Origin: Carex sylvatica
Lineage: Eukaryota > Streptophyta > Magnoliopsida > Poales > Cyperaceae
DNA: 64,000 nucleotides
Direction: 5' to 3'
Assembly (NCBI GenBank): GCA_964058845.1
Contig: CAXKVR010000016.1
Span: forward strand, 62,001 to 126,000
In this document: positions 25,042 to 36,958 of the stretch, in pieces
How positions within the stretch are numbered: the stretch's first letter is position 1
Layout of the letters: each line of letters opens with the position of its first letter
Notes under the pieces: generated by a model
Told to the model about the DNA's origin: nothing
Seen by the model: only the letters and a program-made list of their open reading frames with translations
Database searches by the model: none
Program-made: the position numbers and the translations under genes

Positions 25042-25891
25042 CTCTCGATTAGGGGTTTGCTAACGGGTACGGGTCGGGCGGTCCGGATATATCTGGGGTC
25101 GGACACGGGTACGGGTATACGGGTACCACGGGCTGGGTATCATAGATATTTTTTTCAAAATCCGTGCTCTGTCCGTTTTATACCTGTGCCCGTGGTACCC
25201 TTGACGGGCAGAGCGGTCCGATTTTTTTTTTCTGTTTTTTTTCTTGTTATTTTTTTACAGTGTTGTACGAATATCATTACGCGTTTATAATTCGACTTTT
25301 AAAATCAAAATAGTTCAATATCAAATAGTGTATATAAATAAATAAAATTTGTAACTTATATATATATAAATTATTCATGCAAAAATTTGTATATTTATTC
25401 GGCTAAATACAAATATATTTATTTATTTCTTTACACGAGTCATTTTATTATATTTTCAAATTTTCATTCTAATTATATAGTTTCATAATTTATTTATATC
25501 TATAATATATTTTCTAAACGTTCATTTATTTTTAATAGGTTAAATAAAATATAAATAAAAAATATAATTAAATCATAAACTTTAAAAGAATAAAATAAAA
25601 ATAAAAAATTTCTAAAATCAATTACTTTAAAAATAATTATGAATTATTTTAAAACAATAGATTAAAAAATAAAAGTTATCCTCCTCCTTAATTCCGGGCT
25701 TGGAACCGACTATGTAAAATAACATGGGCGGAGTTCTAACTTTTTATTTGTTAGTAATTCTTCTTTAAAATAAATAATTTAAAAACTAATTGAAATGTTT
25801 AGAAATTTATAATTTAAAAAATAGCCATAAAGATTAAAAGATGTTAGAAATTTATACCGACACTACCTATCTAGTAGTTTGGATTCATATA

Positions 25892-28408
25892 TCATTGTTC
25901 GCTCTCTTCGGCACTGTCAGAATCCAAATTAGCCTCACGCCGCGCCTCGGTACCGCTTTCTTCAGTGACGGCTTCAGATGATGATGGTTGTTGAGGCACA
26001 TGTTGCCTGCGCTCTTCAGCAGCAATCCAATCCTTCAAGCACACAAGTCTCTCAAAAATATGTGCACCCAACTTACTTCGTTTATTGGAGAGGATCCTGT
26101 TCGCCGAACTGAAACAACTTTCAGAAGGGACGGCAAATACGTCGCGGGCCATCAGCGTCAGCGTTGGCAAGGAACTTTGATGCCTCTTCCACCATGCCAT
26201 CACGTCAAGTCCTTGTTCACTTTCGTTGATCATCGATATATAGCCCAATAAATCGTTTGTGGATGTGTGCGGTTGGCTCTCCGACTGAAAATCTGCTAAT
26301 AATCCACCACTTCTAGTGCTTCTAAAAGTGAAACTATTAAACAATTAAAAAAATTAGTGGACAAATAACATAGATATTATAAATAATAAAGATTAAAAAC
26401 ACATGTATATTTATATTCATACCTAGGGGCGGCACGGGACGAAGTTGAGTTTTGGTTGTCACTCATTCTTGAGTGGTATATGTTAAACATCTCATCGAAC
26501 TTCGAATTCACGTAAGCCTCCACCCCGGTTGAGTCTAAATGTAAATTCTGTTTGTACCTCTCAACTACTTTGATCGTGTAAAACTTCTTGTATGCCGGGT
26601 TGAGGCAGTTTGCGATAATGACAATGAGAGGTACATCTTCCCAATATTTTAGGAATTTTTGTTTCGTGGCATCTACAATCGGCGTAAGAGATGCATCATA
26701 GATTTCAGCTTGTTCCAATTCGCAATACACCTTAGAGATGTCATAGAGATGTCTCAGTAACTCAAACGACGTCGATGAGTACGAGCATGATAGTTGAACG
26801 GTGGCAGTAAAAAAGATTCCTAGGAATTTGCTATGCCTTTCCAGTTTATCCCAATCTTCGTCAATGAGTTCCAATTGCAATGCCTCGGGGGTGGAGCTTC
26901 TCAAAAACTCCCCTATGACAGCTTTGTAAGGAAGGCATCGGTTCAACAACCTATATGTTGAGTTCCAACGGGTAACTATATCCCAAGGTACCTTCAACTT
27001 GCTCAATCTATAGGTGACGCATAATTCAGCAAACTATTGTTTTCTTTCTTGGTTTGAAATAATGTGGTTGAGGGCATTCTTAAATTTAATTATCAACAGT
27101 TTTACGGCTTCTGTTTTTAGACCCGCCCTCACGACGAGGTTAAGAACGTGGCAAGCACACTTTTAGTGAAACATTTCACCATTCATGATCGGATTTAGTG
27201 ACCGTTTAAAAATCTCAACGGAAGCAATCTTGTTGCTAGGATTATCAAAAAATATAGAAAAAACCTTGTTACCCATATTCCTCTTAAGATTATACTCTTC
27301 TAAAATCTCAATAATGGATTTGAAAATTACATTTGCAGTGTGGGGGGGAATCCAAAACTCGAAAACTTAATATCCTTTTTTGTAATACCTAATTATCATC
27401 AATCCAATGACCGGTAATATAAGAGTACCCAAGGGCATGTTACCGGCAGTCCATATATCGGAGGTAATTGACACCTTATTGTTTTGGTATGGAAATTGAG
27501 ATTTGAGGTCATTTTTGGTCAAGGTAAACTGGTTTTTTTATTTCACTAACCATCTTTCTATGATGGATCCTCTTGTATATTGGTTGAGCTAACCCCCGAA
27601 TGCATAACCAGGCAAAACTCGTGCAACCACCCATACTTATTGGTTATTCTTTATGGGTAATGTACCGGGCCAATTCACTAAGCATTTTTTATTCATCAAA
27701 TTTTGGGTTGGTTCTGGTACCATCCGCGTTTATAAGGGTTTGAATTTGTCTCGGTTCAGGATTTTCACTTGGAACCTCACCCTTTCTTTCGTGCATTTCG
27801 GCATGTCTCTTAAAGCTAGTCATACCACTATATTGTTTATATTCAAAAAATTTGTTACAATTTTTTACCTTACATTGTAGAAATTGCATAATTTGGACCT
27901 TATCTCTGGTAATCTTGTAAAATCTCGTCCACGGTTGATTGTATTCGGGAGGAGGTCTTTTAGTTTTCTTTCCTACTGGTTCTTGTGGCGACGGGTCACT
28001 TGTCGAAGGAGGGACAACTTTTTCTTGAATTTCAGGTTCACCTGTCGAATGTGTACCTCCTACAGTAGCAGTGTCAGTGAATTGATTCGATACTACAGAA
28101 GAAGAGCCAATGCTTCCATATGTATACGGTGGTATCGGCTAAAGTGTTTCTTGTGGAATGAATACGTTTGGATCGTTTGAAGTATAATACGGTGGCGGTG
28201 CACTCATTTGTGGAGGTTGTTGATAATTCAAATCTAGCATTTGGTCCCTTCTTTAATAATTTGGTGGATAATTAGGTGGATAATTAGGTGGTGTCATTTG
28301 GGAGGAACTTTGTGGATAATTTTGTGGATAATTTGGTATTGGCGGGTCAAAAATATCGACCGACAGTCTCGCGATGTCCTCTTGCACGAAATCACGATGA
28401 GATGACAT
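25892..28408 (-). pseudogene. hAT transposase remnant, copy 2 (BED finger, core, dimerisation domain)
   Basis: Minus-strand order: start MSSHRDFVQED at 28408; PNYPQNYPQ-rich N-terminus interrupted by a TAA at 28255-28253; BED-type zinc-finger region with CKVKNC and HAEMH (about 27875-27790); a degenerate stretch with several stops (27690-27010); catalytic core 27006-26423; intron 26422-26334; C-terminal dimerisation region to the stop at 25892. The dimerisation region reads ARDVFAVPSESCFSSANRIL and lacks the VSTVP residues present in copy 1, a small in-frame deletion in a conserved motif. The core is open over about 195 codons, including the Trp codon that is nonsense in copy 1. Confidence 0.87.
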
Positions 28409-28477
28409 TTTTTAAACCTATTCAAAATAATAAATGTAAATTACTTGATATATTAAAAAAAAATATGTAACCTATAA

Positions 28478-28990
28478 AAAAAAAGAAATTTAAAAACAGA
28501 ATTAAAAAAAAACAGAATTAAAATACAGAATTTAAAAAATAGAAATTAAAAAACAGAATTTAAAAAAGAGAAATTTAAAAACAGAAATTCAAAAAACAGA
28601 ATTAAAAAAACAGAAATTAAAAAACAGAATTAAAAAACAGAATTTAAAAAATAGAAATAAAAAAACAGAATTAAAAAAACAGTATTTAAAAAACAGAAAT
28701 TAAAAAACAGAAATTTAAAAAACAGAAATTAAAAACAGAATTAAAAAACAAAATTAAAAAACAGAATTTAAAAAACAGAAATAAAAAAACAGAAATAAAA
28801 AAAACAGTATTTAAAAAACAGAAATTAAAAAACAGAAATTTAAAAACAGAATTTAAAAAACAGAATTTAAAAAACAGAAATTCAAAAACAGAAATTTAAA
28901 AACAAAATTAAAAAAAAAACAGAATTAAAAAAAACAGAAAAATAAAAACAGAAATTTAAAAACAGAATTAAAAAAAAAACAGAAAAATAA
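28478..28990 (-). repeat. TTCTGTTTTTTAA-type tandem array in hAT copy 2
   Basis: Units of 12-16 bases, AACAGAA(A)TT(A)AAAAA on the plus strand, repeat about 35 times just upstream of the transposase start. It is the counterpart of 9196-9625. Confidence 0.8.
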
Positions 28991-29830
28991 ATCTAATCTA
29001 TTCAAAACAAATATAATCACTTCACATATTCAAATCTATAAAACTAACCTAACTTTTTAACCTATTAAAAAAATATCCGAATTTTGAGAAATAAATCTAA
29101 CCTATTCAAAACAAATATAATTACTTCACATATTCAAATCTATAAAACTAACCTATTTTTGTAACCTTTTAAAAAAAAAATCCAAATTTTGAAAAAAAAA
29201 TCTAACATATTCAAAACAAATATAATTACTTCACATATTCAAATCTATAAAACTAACCTGTTTTTTTAACCTATTAAAAATAAATCCGAATTTTGAAAAA
29301 TAAATATAACCTATTCAAAACAAATATAATTACTTCACATATTCAAATCTATAAAAACTAACCTATTTTTTTAACCTATTAAAAAAATATCCAAATTTTG
29401 AGAAATAAATCTAACCTATTCAAAACAAATATAATTACTTCACATATTCAAATCTATAAAGCTAACATATTTTTTTAACCTTTTAAAAATAAATCCGAAT
29501 TTTGAAAAATAAATCTAATCTATTCAAAACAAATCTAATTACTTCACATATTCAAAAAAATAAAACTAACCAATTTTTTTCACATAATAAATCTAACAAT
29601 TTGAAAAATAAAATCTAACATATTCAAAACAAATATAATTACTTCACATATTCAAATCTAACATAAACTAAATAAATTTAACATATTCAATACATCTAAC
29701 AAATCTAACATAAATAAATCTAACAAATCTAATTACTTAATAAATTTAACAAATCTAACAAATGACAAATCTAACAAGTGACAAATCTAATTACTTAATA
29801 TTCAATAAATCTAGCATAAACTAAATGTAC
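28991..29830 (-). repeat. ~115-125 bp tandem repeats in hAT copy 2
   Basis: On the plus strand the block with ATTACTTCACATATTCAAAT, CTATAAAACTAACC and AAATCTAACCTATTCAAAAC recurs at least five times between 28991 and about 29650, then decays into short CTAACAAAT words. It is longer than in copy 1, so the array has changed length since the copies separated. Confidence 0.78.
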
Positions 29831-30493
29831 TCTAAAAAAATAAATTAATCTAAAATGAAATAAATGTTATCTTTAAATCTCGTGAAAAAATCTTGCGAGA
29901 GGTGCCGAACTTCGTAATTTCGATACCTTCGTAATTCCGTTTGCGGATTTGTAGAATAAATTAAATTTAGAACTATATTTTTTTTTAAACAATAAATTAA
30001 AAAATTGAGAATAATAAAATTTAAGAATTGATGAGAGAATAAGAGATTGAGAGATGAGAGAATGAGAGTGAATTTTTTGAGAGGAAGAGGGGATATTTAA
30101 AGAAAATATTGGGGAGAGAATAAAATTTGAAAAAAAAAAAAAAAAACCGACGAGACGGTGGGTCCAGGCCCGGTTGAACCGGCGGCAATTTCCAAAATTT
30201 CAAAAAAAATTGAATTTTTTTGAAATTTTTAACGGGTACGGGTATAGGGTACGAGTATAGGGTACGGGGTCGGGTACGGGTACTGTCGAGCGGCGAGTCG
30301 GCGGATACGGGCGTAATTCGAGCTGGGTTTGTCCGGGTATTGAACCAAATAACTGTACCCTACCCGTTTTATGCCCCTACCCGTGTACCCGTTTACCCAA
30401 CCTATACCCGAGCACGGGTACCCCGGATACCGAGCACGGGCAAATCAGGTACATGCGGCCCGGATCGGGTTTTTACAACCCTCTACTCTCGAT

Positions 30494-31270
30494 CTCCTTC
30501 ATCTCACCTACGAAACTATATATCTTCTCTCTAGATGTGAGATTCTGAACTAGTCTTTTTTTTTCTCTAGCTATGGCAAAAGCTGCATGCGTAAGTTTCG
30601 ATCACAAGCTATATCTCTATTATCAATCCGACTGGTCGCCACTCTTGCGATCCGCAGCTTCATCTCGCACCTCATCAACACTATCTGCTGCTCGACCTTA
30701 GATTTACGATCATGGCCGGAGACCGGAGATTATATCTATAATTTAAAAATAAATAAATAAAAATCTAAACATAAACTCAGATTTCTCAAATCTCGGATTG
30801 TGTACCTACTGCTGCCTTTTCTATTCACTTTCTAATTTTTTATAATATTGATACTCAATTTGAGAATGTTGATTAATGTAAGATAAAATTTTCTGATGAA
30901 TAATTTACATACTGTAGAATCAGTAATTTCAACTGAAGTTTGAGATCTTTAACGACATTTTTTGCAATTATGATTGTCGATGTCCTCTGTATCTCCGCGA
31001 GCGAATTATGATAAAACACTCAATTCAGAGTTTTCTATTAAAAATTATAGTTATTTAAAGTTTAGAAACAATATTTCAGTGTTTTGTTAAAAGAACATCG
31101 ATGACGCGTCAATGTTTTATATTGTGATTAATCTCAGTACGATTGTATTTCATTAGAAAAACATCGTTATTTAATTATAAAAAAAATTCGTGAAGTGCCG
31201 ATGCAAAAAAATTCAAATAATTTTCTCTCTCTTAGAGCAAAAGAAATACTTAAAAAGAACGGTTCCAATA
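30494..31270. other. intergenic
   Basis: No gene recognised. Bases 30560-30720 are less AT-rich than the surroundings but hold no convincing reading frame. Confidence 0.5.
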
Positions 31271-31440
31271 TTCGTATCCTCTCAGCATTAACTCAAAAAA
31301 TAATATTTTGAGTTAATGAATCTCAAGCCTCTGCGTATGATATAAGATTCTTTAATATTAATGCAAATTTTATCAGCACGAATCTTTAAAACAGATTGGA
31401 TGATTAAGATTATCTTTTGAATTAATGCAGAGGATACGAA
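31271..31440. mobile_element. small inverted-repeat element (170 bp)
   Basis: Ends TTCGTATCCTCTCAGCATTAA and TTAATGCAGAGGATACGAA are complementary over about 19 bases with a 2-base interruption, and the match continues as CTCAAAA/TTTTGA. No clear target duplication, so the superfamily is open. Confidence 0.7.
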
Positions 31441-32116
31441 TTCGGTTTCAATGACATTAATTACTGGCGAGTGGCGATAGAAGACCAATCCTTAAGCGGT
31501 AGGAAATCCGAGGTTATATTCGGCAGATGAGTTTTTTGTTAGATTATAAATAACAATTTCGGGGATTTTTTCATCAATGAAAAGAGTGACACCAAACGGT
31601 CCAAACCAAATCCATCCTGTTTATAAAAAATTCGGAACCTTTTTTTTTTTTTTTTTTTCTCAGGGTAAAAACGAGTAAAAAGGGGTAATGGTTTTTTATG
31701 GAATATTTTCGCCTCCGAATCTTCAATAGACTGAAATTATTTACTAAGTCCCATCTTATTTAGTTTATATTACCACCGTTGATTTTTGTTGAATTTCTTT
31801 CGACTCAGACAGCATTTTAATTTTTAAAATATTTTAGCCCATAGGTGCCTTTCGGTAAGTATCATATCTGTCAATTCGACTTCCATATCTGACATGTATA
31901 ATGGAAATTTCCCTCAATTTGACCATTCGATGAACCAAGAATATTATTTTAAAAAATGAATATAATGAACTAAATATATTGGGAGAAGAGAATTAATGTT
32001 TTCTTTTAAGCTAATCTCAATTCTCACCGAATTTTTTTTATTGTTATAAATTATAGGAAAATATTCTGGTCCTGAGCCAACATACCTAAGCACGTCTCCC
32101 AAGTAATTTGTCAGAA

Positions 32117-33028
32117 ATAAAAAAAAAAACCTTCAATGTTGTCTAACTTCTATTTTCAGAGCTAATATTCAAACATTTAAAGCTATGTTTATAATCTTTT
32201 AAAATATTACTTACAAGCATTTAAACCTCTATATGAAAATATTTTTAGATAATTTTAACTCTTAACTACTTTTATCTTCAAATTAAAAAAGGAAAGATTT
32301 TTTTCACCCACTCTTTTTTTTCTCTCTCTAAGCTTTCTAATCCATTTTTCCGACGATCCGTGTTGAAATTTACGAATCTAACAATACGAAAGTTTTCTAT
32401 TCAATTTTATCTTTCAAATAAGATCTATGAATAAATATTTTTGAGTAATTTTGAAGTCATTTGTTTTTTTTTTAAGTAAAACTCATGAGCACTTTAAATT
32501 TTCAAGTTTTTAAATCTCAGTCTACAACCATTAAAATTTTCAAAGCTTTGTACATGAGATTTATATATTTTGTGCATGCAGTGTTATTGTTAAGGTTTAT
32601 ACAAAAGATTTGAAGGCTTGTAAACAAAGGTTTAAATTATTTTGAAGCAAAATAAAAAACTGAAAGTCACAGATATTTAAAGCGGTAAAAAAAAAGACGA
32701 CATACATATAACTCGGAAGTTATTCTTTATGGATCTCATTTGAAAGAGAAAATTAAGTAAAAAAATTCATATTTTTAGATTCGCAAAATTAATCACAGAT
32801 CGTCAAAAAAATGGATGAAACTGATCAGAAGAAAAAAAAAGGTGGGTGAAATTAATCTTTACTCTTTTGACTTAAAGACAAAAGTAGTTAGGTGTTAAAA
32901 CTATCTAAATTTAGAATTTTAATGATTTCATATAGAAGTTTAAATGCTTATGAGTAACATTTTAAAATGTTATAAATAAAGTTTTAATGTTCTAGAAGTT
33001 AGACAACATTGAATTTTTTTTTTTTTTT
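32117..33028. mobile_element. foldback element with ~330-bp inverted arms
   Basis: The left arm contains TTCAATGTTGTCTAACTTCT (32132-32151) and the right arm its complement AGAAGTTAGACAACATTGAA (32994-33013). Further in, the arms share ATAATCTTTTAAAATATTAC/GTAACATTTTAAAATGTTAT, CCACTC/GGTGGG, and CGACGATC/GATCGTC in mirrored order. A run of A precedes the left arm and a run of T follows the right arm. Part of the right arm (GATCTCATTTGAAAGAG...) recurs near 43950, so this is a family. Confidence 0.75.
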
Positions 33029-33795
33029 TGTATGATTCGCCTTTTACTTATTTTGTAGCGAAAATTTAGATACCTATTTTGAAAGAGATTGCACCATTTC
33101 CACAAAACTACATCCAAATTTTATAAGCGAATGGAACAATGCATGATATATTAAATTGGTTCTTACTGTTCTGTTGTTGAAAATTGTTGATTAATTTCAT
33201 TACCATCCAATTTAATGAAGTTTTACCCTAACAAAATAAGTGCCTGATTCATATATGACACAAACAGATCACTACCGGTGATTAAAACCATTTTACTATA
33301 TTAAAATGTATACATTATATTAAAGAAGCACTAAAATTTATAGACCAATCTTGTCGCCAAATTGAAATAAACTAAATATAAAAAAAATAATGGGCATATT
33401 ATAACTGAGTAATGAAGCTACTTGGTGATTCTTTTTGAGTGGTCGGAAGCATATCTCTAAAAATTCCGCGTAATAAATTCCATGAAGGACGATATTAAAT
33501 TAAATTTTAACTGGGGTATATTTGGAATTAATGCAATCGCCGATTATTATACTATATCAACAACAATAATGACTGATGCTGCTTTTGAGAATTTTCAAGC
33601 ACTAGCAATATTTAATTCACCGTCACTTTTTCTTTGCGTACCCCCTTTTTTTTTTTGATGCAAAGTCGGACATCATAAGTTCATAACCCATAAGTTTGTC
33701 AATCCGAGAAATATGTTTAAGTTTAGCATAATAATGACGTTTAACAGTGTGATTGCTACTTTGTTTTATTTACTTTTTACCTATCTTCCTTTGAG

Positions 33796-34101
33796 GCTGT
33801 GCTCCAATTGAAGTTACGCAGAGGAAGAGAAAGTAAAATTCACTGTGCGGAGGAGAGACGAACCTCAGATTGCTCAGTCAGATCAAATCCATCTGCTCCG
33901 GAAGGGAGAAAACAGAGAGGGAGCAGAGGAGAACAATTACTGTTCGAAGGAGAGACGAGGTGAACAGCGTATACATTTTTGATCAAATGCTTCACCTCTA
34001 AATCGGAGTGTGAGTTCACTATTCAGAGGGGAGACTCACCTATGAAACTCTTCCTTCCCTTTTCATTAATGAGCTTTTATCTCCGTTTTGTGAAGCACAG
34101 C
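33796..34101. mobile_element. possible MITE with GC-richer interior
   Basis: AGGCTGTGCTCCA near 33797 is mirrored by TGAAGCACAGCCT near 34101. Inside, GGAGAGACGA recurs with flanking GAGG/CAG words, and base composition is clearly richer in G and A than the neighbours. No target duplication was found. Confidence 0.4.
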
Positions 34102-34995
34102 CTTAACATTTTCGAATCTATGGTAAGGAAGGAATTTCATGTATACCACTAATTTTTTTTTAAAATTACGTATTTCCTTTCTAAAGTTCGTGCATATTTA
34201 TCCTTCTAAATTTAAAAAACTAACAAATTTACATTTTATTTTCTTTTTTATTATAACTCATTTTAAAATTATAAAATATCTATTTTATCATTTAAAAGAA
34301 GAAGAAAAATATGTAATATTTTTTAGAAAAATATTAGTCTTCTAATTTATCGATTTTTGAGAATAAATGAGTAATTTCTCTACTTAATTTCAAAGACAAA
34401 TTCTCATGATATTATGAATTTTAGAGAAAAAATACTTAATTTCAAAGTTTTAGAGGAGTACCCATGAAATTCCCTCTCTATTTTTTGTTCAGAAAGAAAC
34501 TGCTGCATCTTTCAAAAGTTTCATAATTCGTTGCGAGTTAAAAAAGAAATCAATTGCAGAATTGAATTTATTTGTCAGATCAGCATTCTAGCAAGTATAT
34601 CTTCACATTAATTTCAAAAGTGTCAATCATTTCTTAATATATTGCTAACGTAACAAAAATAATTAATTTTTAGAATTAATAAACAACATATCAATCTTTT
34701 ACGATTACACGGATGGGCGTGCACATACCAAGTATTTATGTATATTAATATATTGAAGGAATATAGATTTCACACGAGTAATTTTAAAAGAATTTAACTC
34801 AAAGAATCCCACTTAGGTCTACTAATTATTTAAATAACTATGAATATAATTTAGTCATTTAATTTGTTTAAACTTCGTATCTCACATCTTAGTCTTTGAA
34901 TCAAGAAATAGGAACTTAACAAGAAAGTCTACTAATTCAAAAAAAAGAATCTAAATTTTTCTTGCTAGAGATACTATTTAAGTTCAAACCCTTAA

Positions 34996-35217
34996 GGGTA
35001 CGTTTGGTTGATCTAAGAATAGGCTATTTTTAGAACAAGACTATTTAGAATAGCTTGTTTTTTGTTTGGATAGAGTTGAATAGTTAGAATAGTGAATTCA
35101 ACTCTTTTATCTTATTAGAATAGCTTATTCTTACAAAAAGTTGAATTTGACTATTCTAATAAGATAAATGACAAAAGAGATATTTTGACTATTCTTATTT
35201 TGCAACTAAACATACCC
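34996..35217. mobile_element. Tourist-like MITE with TAA target duplication
   Basis: Ends GGGTACGTTTGGTTG and CAACTAAACATACCC are 13/15 complementary. A TAA triplet flanks both sides (34993-34995 and 35218-35220), as expected for PIF/Harbinger insertion. The interior is a loose palindrome around GAATAG/CTATTC words. Length is 222 bp. Confidence 0.85.
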
Positions 35218-36730
35218 TAAAACAATAGCTCTACTTCTTCTTCGGTTAACTATTAGATGAGTTTTGCATACCTTTTTCTCAACACATGAGAGAATAAAAG
35301 AGAGAAAATATGGCAGCTATGTTTTGGGCCTTCAGGTGAGAGGATTTTTATATCCAAAAGCCAATAGATAAACTTATAAACTTAATAATTTGGACTTAAT
35401 ACATACAGGAGAAGATCTAGAATTTCGATCATGAGTCGACACAAAATATTTATAAGAGTAATTTTTTTTCACTTGGCTAAGATCTAAGTAATGATTATCA
35501 CATCATTGTGGAAATGCTAAGAAAAATAGCTATAGCAAAAGCTATCATATAATGAGTTTTTTTTTTTTTTTCAAAAATTAGATTCTATATTTATAATAAT
35601 TATCAACATTATTTATAGACTGATAAAGCAATAAGGAATACCAAATTGATTAAGAAATTATAATATTCATATTGAATTAGTACAGAGTCCAAATTACTAT
35701 TAAAAATATATCATAAACTATCTATCTTTTTCTATTAAAAAATAATCTAAGCATCATAGTATCAACTATCTTTTTCCTATTCAAAATAACCTAAATATCA
35801 TGGAATAAACTATCTATATTTTTCTATTTAAAAGAAAAAATAATATGGATTTTCAAAAAAATTAGTCCATGGAAGAAATTTTCAATTTGGATATTTAAAT
35901 AAAAATCTATGTAGCAGAGCGTACGCTATTTGCGCTACATGCAATATATGCGCTATTGTAAATCGTTATTACCGCGATAGCTATCGTAGCTGAATTAACG
36001 CATTTTTATTCTATAGCATAGCGTTTAAGGTTCGAAAATACTATAGCGGCGATATTATGCTGATATAGCGCGTTATTTAGAACACTGCTCTTGGCGAATC
36101 GGAGTAGAAGACCCTTTTTTCTCCTAGCGAATCAGAGATTCTTCTGAGCGAAGTAGTGGACCGGACTGCATTTTTTTTTTCTTTCTTTTTCGTGAATTAG
36201 TCTGAACTAACTTTCTTTTATGCATGTTTTTATTCTACTGAACCATTAATTAAATTTAGAGGAGGTCTTATTCTCATTCAGAGTAGACATAATTATAAAA
36301 TATTACTAGATCTAAAAAAAATTCAAATTCAAAAGTAGACAAGTGCCTACAGCAAGTGTCTATCCCTTTGAATCCGCAACATTGGCCAAATTTTTTATTT
36401 ATATCCTTTTAAAAAAAAGGATAAACCAACGCACATAAGGAATTCTATATTTATCCGAGCTAAGTCAATTGCAGCCTAGGAGCTGTATATTGATTTTAGT
36501 TTCCTCAAACTTACATACATTTAATATTTTGAGTCTTTCAATGTATGTACTAAAGAAGGTTTAATTTATTTATTTTATTTGATTTGATCTGAAACAGACG
36601 GATTCGTAAAGTTTTTTTTTTTGTTGAGAAAAAGCCCATGGGAGGATTCGTAAAGTTAAACCGTAGTCCGTAGAGCACTACTGAAGAAGGTATAATTTTT
36701 GATAGTAAGATACGTAGCGGGTCTGGAATA
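35218..36730. other. intergenic upstream of the pyrophosphatase gene
   Basis: AT-rich, with a cluster of GCGCTA/TAGCGC words at 35925-36080 that resembles decayed transposon ends. No coding exon recognised. Confidence 0.5.
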
Positions 36731-36866
36731 GAATGAAGTTTGACCCGCTGTATGTAATTTATGTGGAAAGTTTGGGTGTGTGGCGTACGCGTACTACAGT
36801 ACTGGGTACTGGGCAGTCTGGCGTCCTTTCCTCTTACCAGGTACCACGGCTATTTATTCATTTGGC

Positions 36867-36891
36867 GAGAGAGAGAGAGAGAGAGAGAGAG
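36867..36891 (+). repeat. (GA)12 microsatellite in 5' leader
   Basis: Twelve GA dinucleotides about 70 bp before the start codon of the pyrophosphatase-like gene, followed by more imperfect GAGA. GA tracts in leaders and promoters are common in plants and can bind GAGA-type factors; that role is inferred only. Confidence 0.85.
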
Positions 36892-36958
36892 CGAGTGAGA
36901 GAGAGCAGCTTGGTAGCCGCTACCAAGTTATTCTGAAAAAAGAGAGTGGGAGAGAGAG

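Larger units (their letters stand above)
25050..30485 (-). mobile_element. hAT transposon copy 2 (5.4 kb, fuller but defective)
   Basis: The element is bounded by a perfect 8-bp duplication CTCTCGAT (25042-25049 and 30486-30493). Ends read TAGGGGTTTG and CAACCCTCTA, near-inverted. It is the same family as 7958-12303: same end sequences, same AT-rich arrays, same transposase with the same small intron, inverted relative to copy 1. It retains the BED-finger region that copy 1 lost. CGGGTA-type words crowd both ends (25060-25220 and 30230-30470). The transposase frame is interrupted several times, so it is probably immobile today. Confidence 0.93.
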
